The notes beneath the pieces were generated by a model, which was not told the DNA's origin, made no database searches, and was given only the letters and a program-made list of their open reading frames with translations. Positions 17,827 through 25,593 of a stretch of 64,000 nucleotides of DNA are shown one piece after another; the first letter of the stretch is position 1, and each line of letters begins with the position of its first letter. The stretch is from NCBI RefSeq assembly GCF_044386045.1, contig NZ_JBISCD010000040.1, positions 1,984,001 to 2,048,000 of the forward strand, in the 5' to 3' direction. This DNA comes from Thalassobellus sediminis (GTDB lineage: Bacteria; Bacteroidota; Bacteroidia; Flavobacteriales; Flavobacteriaceae). The position numbers and the translations under genes were made by a program.

Positions 17827-18999
17827 TTATTGTTTGTTGTAATGTTTTATTAAAAAAAGATATCTAATAAATAAGGCTATTAATAATGGTATTAACCCAA
17901 TAGCGAATACTTGTACTCCCATGCACCAATGTAAGGTTAGTAAGCATAAAAGAATAACTAATAATTTCAAGTATTTTATAAACCAAATACTGATTCTCTT
18001 TTTGAAAAATTGACCTATAACAAAAAGGTTAATAGCACAAGCCCAAAGTAAGTTGTAGTTTTGGTGGGTGCCTTTGTGGTCGGTAGCAAACCAAAGGAGT
18101 AAAATAAGGATGCCAATAAGTCCAGTAATACTAAACAGAGTGATATCTAACCATTTACTTTGTCTGTTGTTTTTATAGTCTTTATAAGTGATAAAGATGA
18201 TAAAGAAGCCAATAACACCAAAAATGAATAACGGACTCGTAAAAAAAGAATCTGTTTTTATGGTTTCTTTTTGAGTGTAAAGTGTTTTACTAGTTTTTAC
18301 TAGCGGTGTATTTCCATTGTTTATTGTAGCTACTTCAAAGAATTGATATATGTTTTCTGGTAAAAACATATACTCTTCAGGAGTTGCTTTTTTATCAATT
18401 ACAGATCCTAAAGCCACATCAATACCTATGCTTCCCCAAGAATTCCTGGTAACGTTTTCATATATTAAAGATCTAAACGTTTTTTCTTCATAATTTATAG
18501 GAAGTTTGAACTCAATGGTGTTGTTTACTGCGATTTTGGTAACATCTTTAATTTTAGTAGCACAATTATCAAAAAAGAATTCATATAAATAATTTCTATT
18601 TTCAGGTTTGTAATTATTAACTAAAAACTTAAAAAGCTTTTGTTTTTCAACATCTGAAAAGTTTAAAATTTGTTCTTTAACAGACCGATTTTGTTTTATG
18701 TAAAAACTTAGAAAGTCATAATAATTACTAGCTCCTAATGAATAATCTAATTTACCTCTTGCAAAATTTAAGTAGAAATTTGGTGCTTCAAAATCGAATC
18801 GACCATAATCATAGGTTTTATCCAAATTATTTAGCGGGTCTTTTATTCTAAAAGCACTATGTCCAAACGCATCATTTAATAAAGCACCAGGTCCAATAGT
18901 AAGTACACTTATTTCAGCTTCGTTAGATAATGCATTTTGTTGTGCATTTGTTATTTTAATAACTAATAAAAGAAATAATACAAGAAGAGTCTTTTTCAT
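17827..18999 (-). CDS. DUF4105 (Lnb-like) protein with C-terminal membrane segments
   Basis: The 390-residue protein has a signal peptide (1-19) and a periplasmic domain with FGHSAFRI at 45-52 and FFDNCATK at 142-149. These match the conserved His and Cys of the DUF4105 family. A Bacteroides member of that family has been reported as the lipoprotein N-acyltransferase Lnb. About residues 255-385 form five or so membrane helices. It follows the PorV-like gene by 9 bases on the same strand, suggesting co-transcription. N-acylation of lipoproteins is a reasonable guess, not shown here. Confidence 0.75.
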   Translation of the reverse strand: MKKTLLVLFLLLVIKITNAQQNALSNEAEISVLTIGPGALLNDAFGHSAFRIKDPLNNLDKTYDYGRFDFEAPNFYLNFARGKLDYSLGASNYYDFLSFYIKQNRSVKEQILNFSDVEKQKLFKFLVNNYKPENRNYLYEFFFDNCATKIKDVTKIAVNNTIEFKLPINYEEKTFRSLIYENVTRNSWGSIGIDVALGSVIDKKATPEEYMFLPENIYQFFEVATINNGNTPLVKTSKTLYTQKETIKTDSFFTSPLFIFGVIGFFIIFITYKDYKNNRQSKWLDITLFSITGLIGILILLLWFATDHKGTHQNYNLLWACAINLFVIGQFFKKRISIWFIKYLKLLVILLCLLTLHWCMGVQVFAIGLIPLLIALFIRYLFLIKHYNKQ

Positions 19000-19008
19000 A
19001 ATTAATTA

Positions 19009-20106
19009 TTACCGAAAGATACTTAAATCTACTTTTAAAGAAAATACATTAGAATATAAAGCCACACTTTGATCGCCTATATCTGTAAAAGCATAATCTA
19101 TTTGAATGCCATTATATTTAAACCCCAATCCAAAGCTAGGTTGAAAGCTTAATTGCTCGGTATTATCTATTTGTAATTCATTTTGAAAGTTACCTAAACC
19201 GGCACGTAAATAAACCATGTCTATATAGCCAAATTCAAAACCTAAAGCAGTATTAACACTTGCAAATGACGATGAAATGATATCATTGTTTTCTTCAAAT
19301 CTTACATTTAAATTTACAGATGTTAAAAGGGTGTAATCGTAGTTGAAATCTACTAATTTAGAAATACCAATTTGTAATTTAGGAATGGTGATTTCAGTAG
19401 TTTCTGGAAGTTCTTGGTTTTGGCCTTCTACCGCGTTTTGTACTTTAGCAAATTCTGTTTCATCTATAGCCCAAGCGTTAAAAGTTGTTGTTATATCGCG
19501 TGCCATGATTCCGAATTTCCAATCGTTTTCAGTTTCAAACTGAATACCTAAATCGAAACCAAATCCCCAAGACGATGCAAAATCCCCAATAATACGTCTA
19601 ATAACTTTCGCATTTACACCGTAATTAAGCCCTTGAACAGGAAGCTCTCTTGCATAAGAAAATGTAAGTCCGTAATCGGCAGTAGAGAACAGGCTAATTC
19701 TATCGTAATTAATATTACCTTGTTCATCAATAAGTTGTGTGGTATTTAAAATATCATCAACTGCAAAGCGAATTAATGAAACACCAATAGCACTTCTGTC
19801 ATCCAAAGGCATGGCATAAGCTGCGTAATCATAATTAGCAATATTAGCAAAGTAGCTAGAATGCATTAAAGCTAATTGATTGTCTTCAAGTTTTAGTAAC
19901 CCTGCAGGGTTCCAGTAACCAGAATTTACATCGGCAGAATGAGAAGTCACAGCACTACTCATACCTAGAGCTGCAGCATCAACACCAATATTCATAAACT
20001 CATTAGAGTATTTTCTAGCGGTTTGACTAAATATTGATATTGATATTATATAAAATAATACCGTTATAAAAGGTTTCAATCGCAATTTTTTTACAAAGAT
20101 GCACAT
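19009..20106 (-). CDS. PorV/PorQ-family outer-membrane beta-barrel protein
   Basis: The 365-residue protein starts with a signal peptide (cleavage after about residue 28) and then has a pattern typical of the PorV/PorQ family: GVDAAALGMSSAVTS, then GYWNPAGLL, both seen in FadL-like barrels. The rest shows alternating hydrophobic strands and ends in FSLKVDLSIFR, a plausible barrel-closing strand with terminal aromatic. PorV and PorQ serve the type IX secretion system as shuttle or attachment proteins; many flavobacteria carry extra copies. It lies upstream of, and is probably co-transcribed with, the DUF4105 gene. Confidence 0.8.
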   Translation of the reverse strand: MCIFVKKLRLKPFITVLFYIISISIFSQTARKYSNEFMNIGVDAAALGMSSAVTSHSADVNSGYWNPAGLLKLEDNQLALMHSSYFANIANYDYAAYAMPLDDRSAIGVSLIRFAVDDILNTTQLIDEQGNINYDRISLFSTADYGLTFSYARELPVQGLNYGVNAKVIRRIIGDFASSWGFGFDLGIQFETENDWKFGIMARDITTTFNAWAIDETEFAKVQNAVEGQNQELPETTEITIPKLQIGISKLVDFNYDYTLLTSVNLNVRFEENNDIISSSFASVNTALGFEFGYIDMVYLRAGLGNFQNELQIDNTEQLSFQPSFGLGFKYNGIQIDYAFTDIGDQSVALYSNVFSLKVDLSIFR

Positions 20107-20205
20107 AATTTACAATCTTTAAAACTTCAAATTGTAATAGATATTGTTTAATACTTGTTTTAGACGTAAATTGTTTATTATTTTTACAAAAACAAATTTC
20201 AAAAT

Positions 20206-20931
20206 ATGAAGCAATATATTCCGAATGCATTAACTCTTTTGAATCTTTTCTGTGGATGTATTGCTGTTCTTTTTGCTGTTAATAACAATTTTATAACTGC
20301 ATCATTATTTGTGTTTTTAGGTGTTTTTTTCGATTTCTTTGATGGTTTTGCAGCACGTAAACTAAATGTACAGAGCGAGTTAGGAGTACAGTTAGATTCG
20401 CTTGCAGATATGGTTACTAGCGGATTAGTGCCAGGTATTGTGATGTATAAGTTATTAGAAATTGTAGAATCAGATTGGGGAGAAGTAGATTTATCTGAAG
20501 GTTTTGCATTGCCTCTTGTTCCGCTTTTAGGTTTAATAATTACCTTAGCATCAGCATACCGGTTAGCTAAATTTAATATTGATACAGAACAGCAAAATTA
20601 TTTTAAAGGTTTGCCTACCCCTGCAAACACTTTACTTATAGTTTCATTTCCATTAATAATAGAATTTCAAAATAGCGATGTTATAAATGCCATAATTCTT
20701 AATAAATGGTTTTTACTAAGTGTAACAATATTGAGCTGTTGGCTACTAAATAGTAATATTAAATTATTTGCATTAAAATTTAAAGATTGGGGGTTTAAAG
20801 CTAATGCTACCCGTTACATCTTTGTAATTTTATGTTTGGTATCGTTAATAGTTTTACAATTTGCAGCTATTCCATTAATTATAGTTTTATACATATTCAT
20901 GTCTGTTTTAGACAATTTAACTTCTAAATAA
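20206..20931 (+). CDS. pssA: CDP-diacylglycerol-serine O-phosphatidyltransferase
   Basis: The 241-residue membrane protein makes phosphatidylserine from CDP-diacylglycerol and serine, the route to phosphatidylethanolamine. It has the exact CDP-alcohol phosphatidyltransferase motif: D46-G47, A50-R51, G60, D64 and D68. It starts with YIPNALTLLNLFCG, usual for class II PssA, and has about seven hydrophobic segments. It starts close to the 5' end of the divergent PorV-like gene and is followed after 5 bases by the TerC-family gene. A phosphatidylglycerophosphate synthase is the main alternative, but the N-terminus favours PssA. Confidence 0.9.
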   Translation: MKQYIPNALTLLNLFCGCIAVLFAVNNNFITASLFVFLGVFFDFFDGFAARKLNVQSELGVQLDSLADMVTSGLVPGIVMYKLLEIVESDWGEVDLSEGFALPLVPLLGLIITLASAYRLAKFNIDTEQQNYFKGLPTPANTLLIVSFPLIIEFQNSDVINAIILNKWFLLSVTILSCWLLNSNIKLFALKFKDWGFKANATRYIFVILCLVSLIVLQFAAIPLIIVLYIFMSVLDNLTSK

Positions 20932-20936
20932 TAATC

Positions 20937-21746
20937 ATGCTCGAAATTATTTTTACACTATTTATGCTCGTTTTGTTACAAGCTGTTTTAGGATTTGACA
21001 ACCTTTTATATATCTCTTTAGAATCAAAAAAAGCACCTGAGCTTGATAGAAAAAGAGTAAGAAAAGTGGGGATTCTTATTGCTATTGCTTTAAGAATTGT
21101 GTTGTTGTTTGTGTTAGTATCTATCATTGATTTTTTTCAAGATCCATTTTCTTTTTTATCAGGAGAGATTAAAGATGTTGCAAGTTTTGCTTTTAATGGT
21201 CATAGCATAATAGTATTAGCAGGAGGAGCCTTTATTATTTATACAGCAATAAAAGAGATTTGGCATATGATTTCTAAACACGATTTAAGTGATGCCGTTG
21301 GAGACGATGGAAAAGGTGCTAAAACTTCAAATGCAGTAATTTTTAGTATTGTTTTAATGAACCTTGTGTTTTCTTTTGATTCTATATTGGCAGCCATTGG
21401 TTTAACTAGTGAAATAGATAATGCTACAACTGCGTTTATAGTTATGGCAATTGCTATTGTAATTAGTGGTTTACTTATGCTGTTTTTAGCCGATAAAATT
21501 TCAGAATTCTTAACTAAAAATAGAATGTATGAAGTACTTGGTTTATTTATTTTGTTTATTGTAGGTATTATGTTGGTAACAGAAGGTGGGCATTTAGCAC
21601 ATTTAAAGTTATTTGGAGAGCCAATAGAATCTATGAGTAAAACAACCTTCTACTTCGTAATAGCTATTTTGGTAATTACGGATGTTGTTCAAGGGCGCTA
21701 TCAAAAGAAGTTATTAAAAGAACAGTCTCAAGAATCTCATAAGTAA
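20937..21746 (+). CDS. TerC/Alx-family integral membrane protein
   Basis: The 269-residue protein has about seven membrane segments and the two acidic signatures of the TerC family: GFDN at 19-22 in the first helix and SFDSILAAIG in the middle. The family is linked to tellurite resistance and to manganese export from the cytoplasm, and the aspartates in these motifs are thought to bind the metal. It sits 5 bases after pssA and 11 before the next gene, so all three are probably co-transcribed. Confidence 0.85.
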   Translation: MLEIIFTLFMLVLLQAVLGFDNLLYISLESKKAPELDRKRVRKVGILIAIALRIVLLFVLVSIIDFFQDPFSFLSGEIKDVASFAFNGHSIIVLAGGAFIIYTAIKEIWHMISKHDLSDAVGDDGKGAKTSNAVIFSIVLMNLVFSFDSILAAIGLTSEIDNATTAFIVMAIAIVISGLLMLFLADKISEFLTKNRMYEVLGLFILFIVGIMLVTEGGHLAHLKLFGEPIESMSKTTFYFVIAILVITDVVQGRYQKKLLKEQSQESHK

Positions 21747-21757
21747 CCTTAGTTTAT

Positions 21758-22354
21758 ATGCAAGACATTAAATATCCAGTAAACTTTAAATTTAATATTG
21801 GTACTCTAGCTAACGATTTTACGGCAAAAGATTCTTTAGGAATTACAATAGCCTTTGTAAAGCAGAAAATGTTTAAACTAAAAGAAGATGTTCTAGTTTA
21901 TAATGACGAAAGTAAGCAACATATACAATATAGAATTAAAGCAGATAGATGGATTGATTTTTCTGCAGCATATAGTATAAAAGATAAAGACGGTAAAGAA
22001 ATAGGTAAAGTTGCTAGAAAAGGATGGAAATCTATTTGGAAAGCCGAGTATGAGTTGATAGATCAGCATCAAAAACTTCAATATCATATTAGAGAAGATA
22101 ATGCATGGGTTAAAGTACTTGACTCTTTAATTGGAGAAATTCCAGTTTTAAGTTTTTTTACAGGCTATCTTTTTAATCCAAGTTATAGTGTACTTGATTT
22201 AAATGATAAACCTATTGTAAGGTTGAAAAAAGAACCTTCTTTCTTCGGAAGAAAATTTGAATTATCCAAACTTAATGATATCGATTCTGATGATGAAGAA
22301 CGTGTTATTTTAGGATTAATGATGATGGTGCTTTTAGAAAGAAGAAAGGGGTAA
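21758..22354 (+). CDS. LURP-one-related / scramblase-like protein
   Basis: The 198-residue soluble protein has no signal peptide. Its repeating pattern of short beta-strands with Lys/Asp-Gly turns (for example YSIKDKDGKEIGKVARKGWKS... region around 72-92) and a hydrophobic helix near the C-terminus (GLMMMVLLERRKG) resemble the LURP-one/Tubby-like barrel family, which includes phospholipid scramblases. It follows pssA and a TerC-family gene, so a membrane-related role is possible. The family call is from pattern only. Confidence 0.6.
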   Translation: MQDIKYPVNFKFNIGTLANDFTAKDSLGITIAFVKQKMFKLKEDVLVYNDESKQHIQYRIKADRWIDFSAAYSIKDKDGKEIGKVARKGWKSIWKAEYELIDQHQKLQYHIREDNAWVKVLDSLIGEIPVLSFFTGYLFNPSYSVLDLNDKPIVRLKKEPSFFGRKFELSKLNDIDSDDEERVILGLMMMVLLERRKG

Positions 22355-22438
22355 TGTTTTTAGTTTTTGTGGTGAGATCATGAATATATTGCAGTTGATT
22401 AAAAAAAATCTTTATAAGAGTAGAGGTTTGAAAGAATT

Positions 22439-22771
22439 ATGAATAAAGTTAGAACATCTTATCTCATAATCATAGTTAAATGTTTTGTTGGGCTTTTAGT
22501 AGGTGTTTTGTGTTATTATATTTATAATTATAGAATAGTAAATGAACGTTTAAAAACAGTTATAGTTACTGTTGAAAACATAAAATGTCAGGATATTTCG
22601 GAGAATGGTTATAAAAGTGATTTAAAAGTAAATTATAAAGACTGCATCTATACGTTGAAAACTAATTGGGTTATTTGTGAATCAGTTAAAAGTAAGGATA
22701 CAATTATTCTTTATTTTGACGAAGTAGATAATAAAATGTATAGTATAAACGAATTTTTTTATTATCATTAA
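22439..22771 (+). CDS. Small single-pass membrane protein of unknown function
   Basis: I do not recognise this 110-residue protein. It has a basic N-terminus, one hydrophobic helix at about 9-28 (IIIVKCFVGLLVGVLCYYIY) and a polar remainder with three cysteines (in KCQD, KDCIY and VICES) that would face the periplasm if the basic end stays inside. The frame is AT-rich like its neighbours. It lies 84 bases after the LURP-like gene and converges with lptB. It could be a lineage-specific gene. Confidence 0.55.
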   Translation: MNKVRTSYLIIIVKCFVGLLVGVLCYYIYNYRIVNERLKTVIVTVENIKCQDISENGYKSDLKVNYKDCIYTLKTNWVICESVKSKDTIILYFDEVDNKMYSINEFFYYH

Positions 22772-22780
22772 ATCATAATT

Positions 22781-23521
22781 TTAATCGCGAATTTTCTTTT
22801 TACGCAGCTCAAAATTCTGACCTAAATATACTTTACGTACCATTTCATCATTGGCCAGTTCTTCAGGTTTCCCAGCTTTAAGAATACTTCCTTCAAACAT
22901 AAGATAGGTTCTATCTGTAATAGCAAGCGTTTCTTGTACGTTATGGTCTGTAATAAGAATACCAATGTTCTTTTTGGTAAGTTGTGCTACAATACGTTGA
23001 ATATCTTCAACAGCAACAGGGTCTACACCTGCAAAAGGTTCATCAAGTAAAATAAAACTAGGATCGGTTGCTAAAGCACGAGCAATTTCAGTACGACGAC
23101 GTTCTCCACCCGATAATAAATCGCCTCTACTTTTTCTAATATGACCTAAACCAAACTCTTCAATAAGTGATTCCATTTTATGAAGTTGCTCTTTTTTGCT
23201 CAGTTTGGTGAGTTGTAGGACACTTAAAATATTATCTTCAATACTTAGTTTTCTAAAAACCGATGCTTCTTGAGCCAAATAACCAATACCATTTTGTGCA
23301 CGCTTGTACATTGGGTATTTAGTAATTTCAGTGTTATCTAAAAAAATATGACCGCCATTAGGCTTAATTAATCCAACAATCATGTAAAAGGATGTTGTTT
23401 TTCCAGCACCATTAGGTCCTAAAAGACCAACGATTTCTCCTTGTTTTACTTCAAGAGAAACATCTTTTACAACTTTACGTCCGCTGTAGGACTTCATTAA
23501 ATTTTCGGCTCTTAAAATCAT
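22781..23521 (-). CDS. lptB: LPS export ABC transporter ATP-binding protein
   Basis: The 246-residue ATPase powers lipopolysaccharide extraction from the inner membrane together with LptF, LptG and LptC. It has Walker A GPNGAGKTT at 35-43, the signature LSGGE at 136-140, Walker B ILLDE at 157-161 and the DHN switch histidine near 194. The sequence DEPFAGVDP is typical for LptB. It is the last gene of the kdsD-tatC-lptB unit, 74 bases after tatC. No other lpt gene is in the window. Confidence 0.93.
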   Translation of the reverse strand: MILRAENLMKSYSGRKVVKDVSLEVKQGEIVGLLGPNGAGKTTSFYMIVGLIKPNGGHIFLDNTEITKYPMYKRAQNGIGYLAQEASVFRKLSIEDNILSVLQLTKLSKKEQLHKMESLIEEFGLGHIRKSRGDLLSGGERRRTEIARALATDPSFILLDEPFAGVDPVAVEDIQRIVAQLTKKNIGILITDHNVQETLAITDRTYLMFEGSILKAGKPEELANDEMVRKVYLGQNFELRKKKIRD

Positions 23522-23595
23522 ATTTTATATACTGAACGCTAAAAATAGTAAAATCATATACACTATTGTAGCAGATGGTTTAATTTATATTTTGT

Positions 23596-24420
23596 TTAAC
23601 TAAGTTGTTTTTCTTTTCGTTTTTGATTTCTAATTACAATTTTAGAAATATAAATACTTACTTGATATAGAATAAGTATAGGAACAGCAACAATTACTTG
23701 ACTTGCAATATCTGGTGGTGTAATAATTGCAGATAGAATTAATACGCCTACTAAAGCAAATTTTCTGTATTTACGTAAAATCTGTGGTGTAACTAAACCA
23801 ACTTTTGTAAGGAAATATATGACTATAGGTAATTCGAAAATTAAACCTGAAGCTAATACAGAAGATCTTACTAACCCAATAATTGAACTTATATCTATTT
23901 GATTATCTACTTTAGTAGATATGCTGTAGTTTGCTAGGAAATTAATAGAAAGCGGAGTGATAATATAATATCCAAATAAAGCACCTAAAAAGAATAAAAG
24001 TGAACAAATAATAATGAAGCCACGAGAATGTTTTCGTTCGTTTTCATGTAAACCAGGGCTTATAAATTTCCATAGTTGATAAATAACATAAGGAAATGAA
24101 ATAATAAAACCACCTAAAACTGCTGTCCATATATCTGCAGAAAACTGTCCTGCCATGGTTCTGTTTTGAAGTATCATTGGCATTTTGCTATTGCAAAAAG
24201 AGGTTTCAACATTTAAAAGCTGTCCTGTTTTGCATAAAAACTCATAAGTTGGAAAATCCATTTCTAATGGCGCAAAAACAATAGCATCAAAAACAAACCT
24301 GCTAAAAATAAATACTAAAGAACCAACAATTACTACTGCTAAACATATTCTAATTAAATGCCAACGTAAATCTTCAAGATGGTCTAAAAAAGACATCTCA
24401 TTTATGTTCTTTTTTGCCAT
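23596..24420 (-). CDS. tatC: Sec-independent protein translocase subunit TatC
   Basis: The 274-residue protein has six membrane segments and the TatC family start with SFLDHLEDLRWHL (the conserved L-x-H-L-x-E-L-R region at 10-20), plus PFxxYQLWKFISPGL in the first third, all part of the twin-arginine signal-binding surface. Between helices one and two there is a longer cysteine-containing loop (about 55-80), as in other Bacteroidota. It shares one base with kdsD (TAATG). The 5'-nucleotidase domain protein at 53689-54600 has a matching twin-arginine signal. Confidence 0.93.
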   Translation of the reverse strand: MAKKNINEMSFLDHLEDLRWHLIRICLAVVIVGSLVFIFSRFVFDAIVFAPLEMDFPTYEFLCKTGQLLNVETSFCNSKMPMILQNRTMAGQFSADIWTAVLGGFIISFPYVIYQLWKFISPGLHENERKHSRGFIIICSLLFFLGALFGYYIITPLSINFLANYSISTKVDNQIDISSIIGLVRSSVLASGLIFELPIVIYFLTKVGLVTPQILRKYRKFALVGVLILSAIITPPDIASQVIVAVPILILYQVSIYISKIVIRNQKRKEKQLS

Positions 24421-25385
24421 TATATAATACCTTCTTTTATTAAGTCGTGTAGGTGAACAACACCAGCATACTTGCCATTTTCTTCAACTAAAATTTGAGA
24501 AATGTCATTAGCTTCCATGATTTCTAAGGCATCAACAGCCATAGCATCAGCATTAATGCTTTTAGGATTTGTTCCCATAATATCTTTAGCTGATAGTTTA
24601 GAGAAATCATCAACTTTGGTTAACATTCTACGTAAATCACCATCGGTAATAATACCAATAATTTTTTCATCTTCAGTTACAGCAGTAACCCCAAGTCTTT
24701 TTTTAGTTATTTCTATAATAACCTCTTTTATGCTGGTATTCAAGTTTACACTTGGTTTTTCGTTTACAGAAGAAATATCTTTAACTCTTAAATAGAGTTT
24801 TTTACCTAACGCACCACCTGGGTGATATTTAGCAAAATCGTTACTAGAAAATCCACGTAATTCTAATAAACAAACAGCAAGCCCATCACCAATAACTAAT
24901 TGAGCAGTTGTACTTGTGGTAGGTGCTAAATTATTTGGGCAAGCTTCTTTCTCAACATAAGAACTTAAAATAAAGTTAGCTTGCTCGCCTAAAAAAGATT
25001 CTGAATTACCCGTAATAGCAATAATTTTATTATTAGCTCTTTTTATTAAAGGAATAAGTACTTTAATTTCGGGTGTATTGCCGCTATTTGATATACAAAT
25101 AACAACATCATCTTTAAGAATAAGTCCTAAATCTCCATGTATAGCTTCGGCAGCATGCATAAAAACCGAAGGTGTTCCAGTAGAATTTAAAGTGGCAACA
25201 ATTTTATTTGCTATTATAGCACTTTTACCAATACCAGTAATTATAACACGTCCTTTAGAATTGTAAATTAGATTTACGGCATCTGCAAAATCATCATTTA
25301 CTAGGCTTGATAAATTTAAAATGGCTTTACTTTCCATTTCAATAGTTTGCTTAGCGATTTTAATAATGGAATTTTTGCTGTTCAA
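24420..25385 (-). CDS. kdsD: Arabinose-5-phosphate isomerase (KpsF/GutQ family)
   Basis: The 321-residue enzyme turns ribulose-5-phosphate into arabinose-5-phosphate, the first step towards Kdo in lipopolysaccharide. It has a sugar isomerase (SIS) domain with VIITGIGKSA and SNSGNTPEI, followed by two CBS domains from about 205 to the end. This domain order and length match KdsD. It heads the kdsD-tatC-lptB unit, with a good promoter upstream on the minus strand. Confidence 0.92.
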   Translation of the reverse strand: MNSKNSIIKIAKQTIEMESKAILNLSSLVNDDFADAVNLIYNSKGRVIITGIGKSAIIANKIVATLNSTGTPSVFMHAAEAIHGDLGLILKDDVVICISNSGNTPEIKVLIPLIKRANNKIIAITGNSESFLGEQANFILSSYVEKEACPNNLAPTTSTTAQLVIGDGLAVCLLELRGFSSNDFAKYHPGGALGKKLYLRVKDISSVNEKPSVNLNTSIKEVIIEITKKRLGVTAVTEDEKIIGIITDGDLRRMLTKVDDFSKLSAKDIMGTNPKSINADAMAVDALEIMEANDISQILVEENGKYAGVVHLHDLIKEGII

Positions 25386-25480
25386 AATTTATTATTTTAT
25401 AATTGTTGATCCTTTTAAAGATTTTATTATCTTTAAATGTTAGTCAAATTAAATTTTTATTGTAATTTGAAATTTCGTTA

Positions 25481-25515
25481 CAAAACTAACGAAAAAAATA
25501 TGAGGGTTCTCAAAA
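25481..25515 (-). promoter_or_regulatory. Promoter for kdsD-tatC-lptB
   Basis: Read on the minus strand, TAGTTTTG (plus positions 25481-25488) fits the Bacteroidota -7 box TAnnTTTG, and TTTTG (25511-25515) lies 22 bases upstream as a -33 element. The transcript would have a leader of about 90 bases. The rest of the 208-base divergent gap to recQ holds no other feature I can name. Confidence 0.5.
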
Positions 25516-25593
25516 TGCACTATTAAATTGGTAATTGAAAAATCGTTTTTTTAAGGTGTATTAAACTAGTGAAAATAAATTTTTATAAAATTC

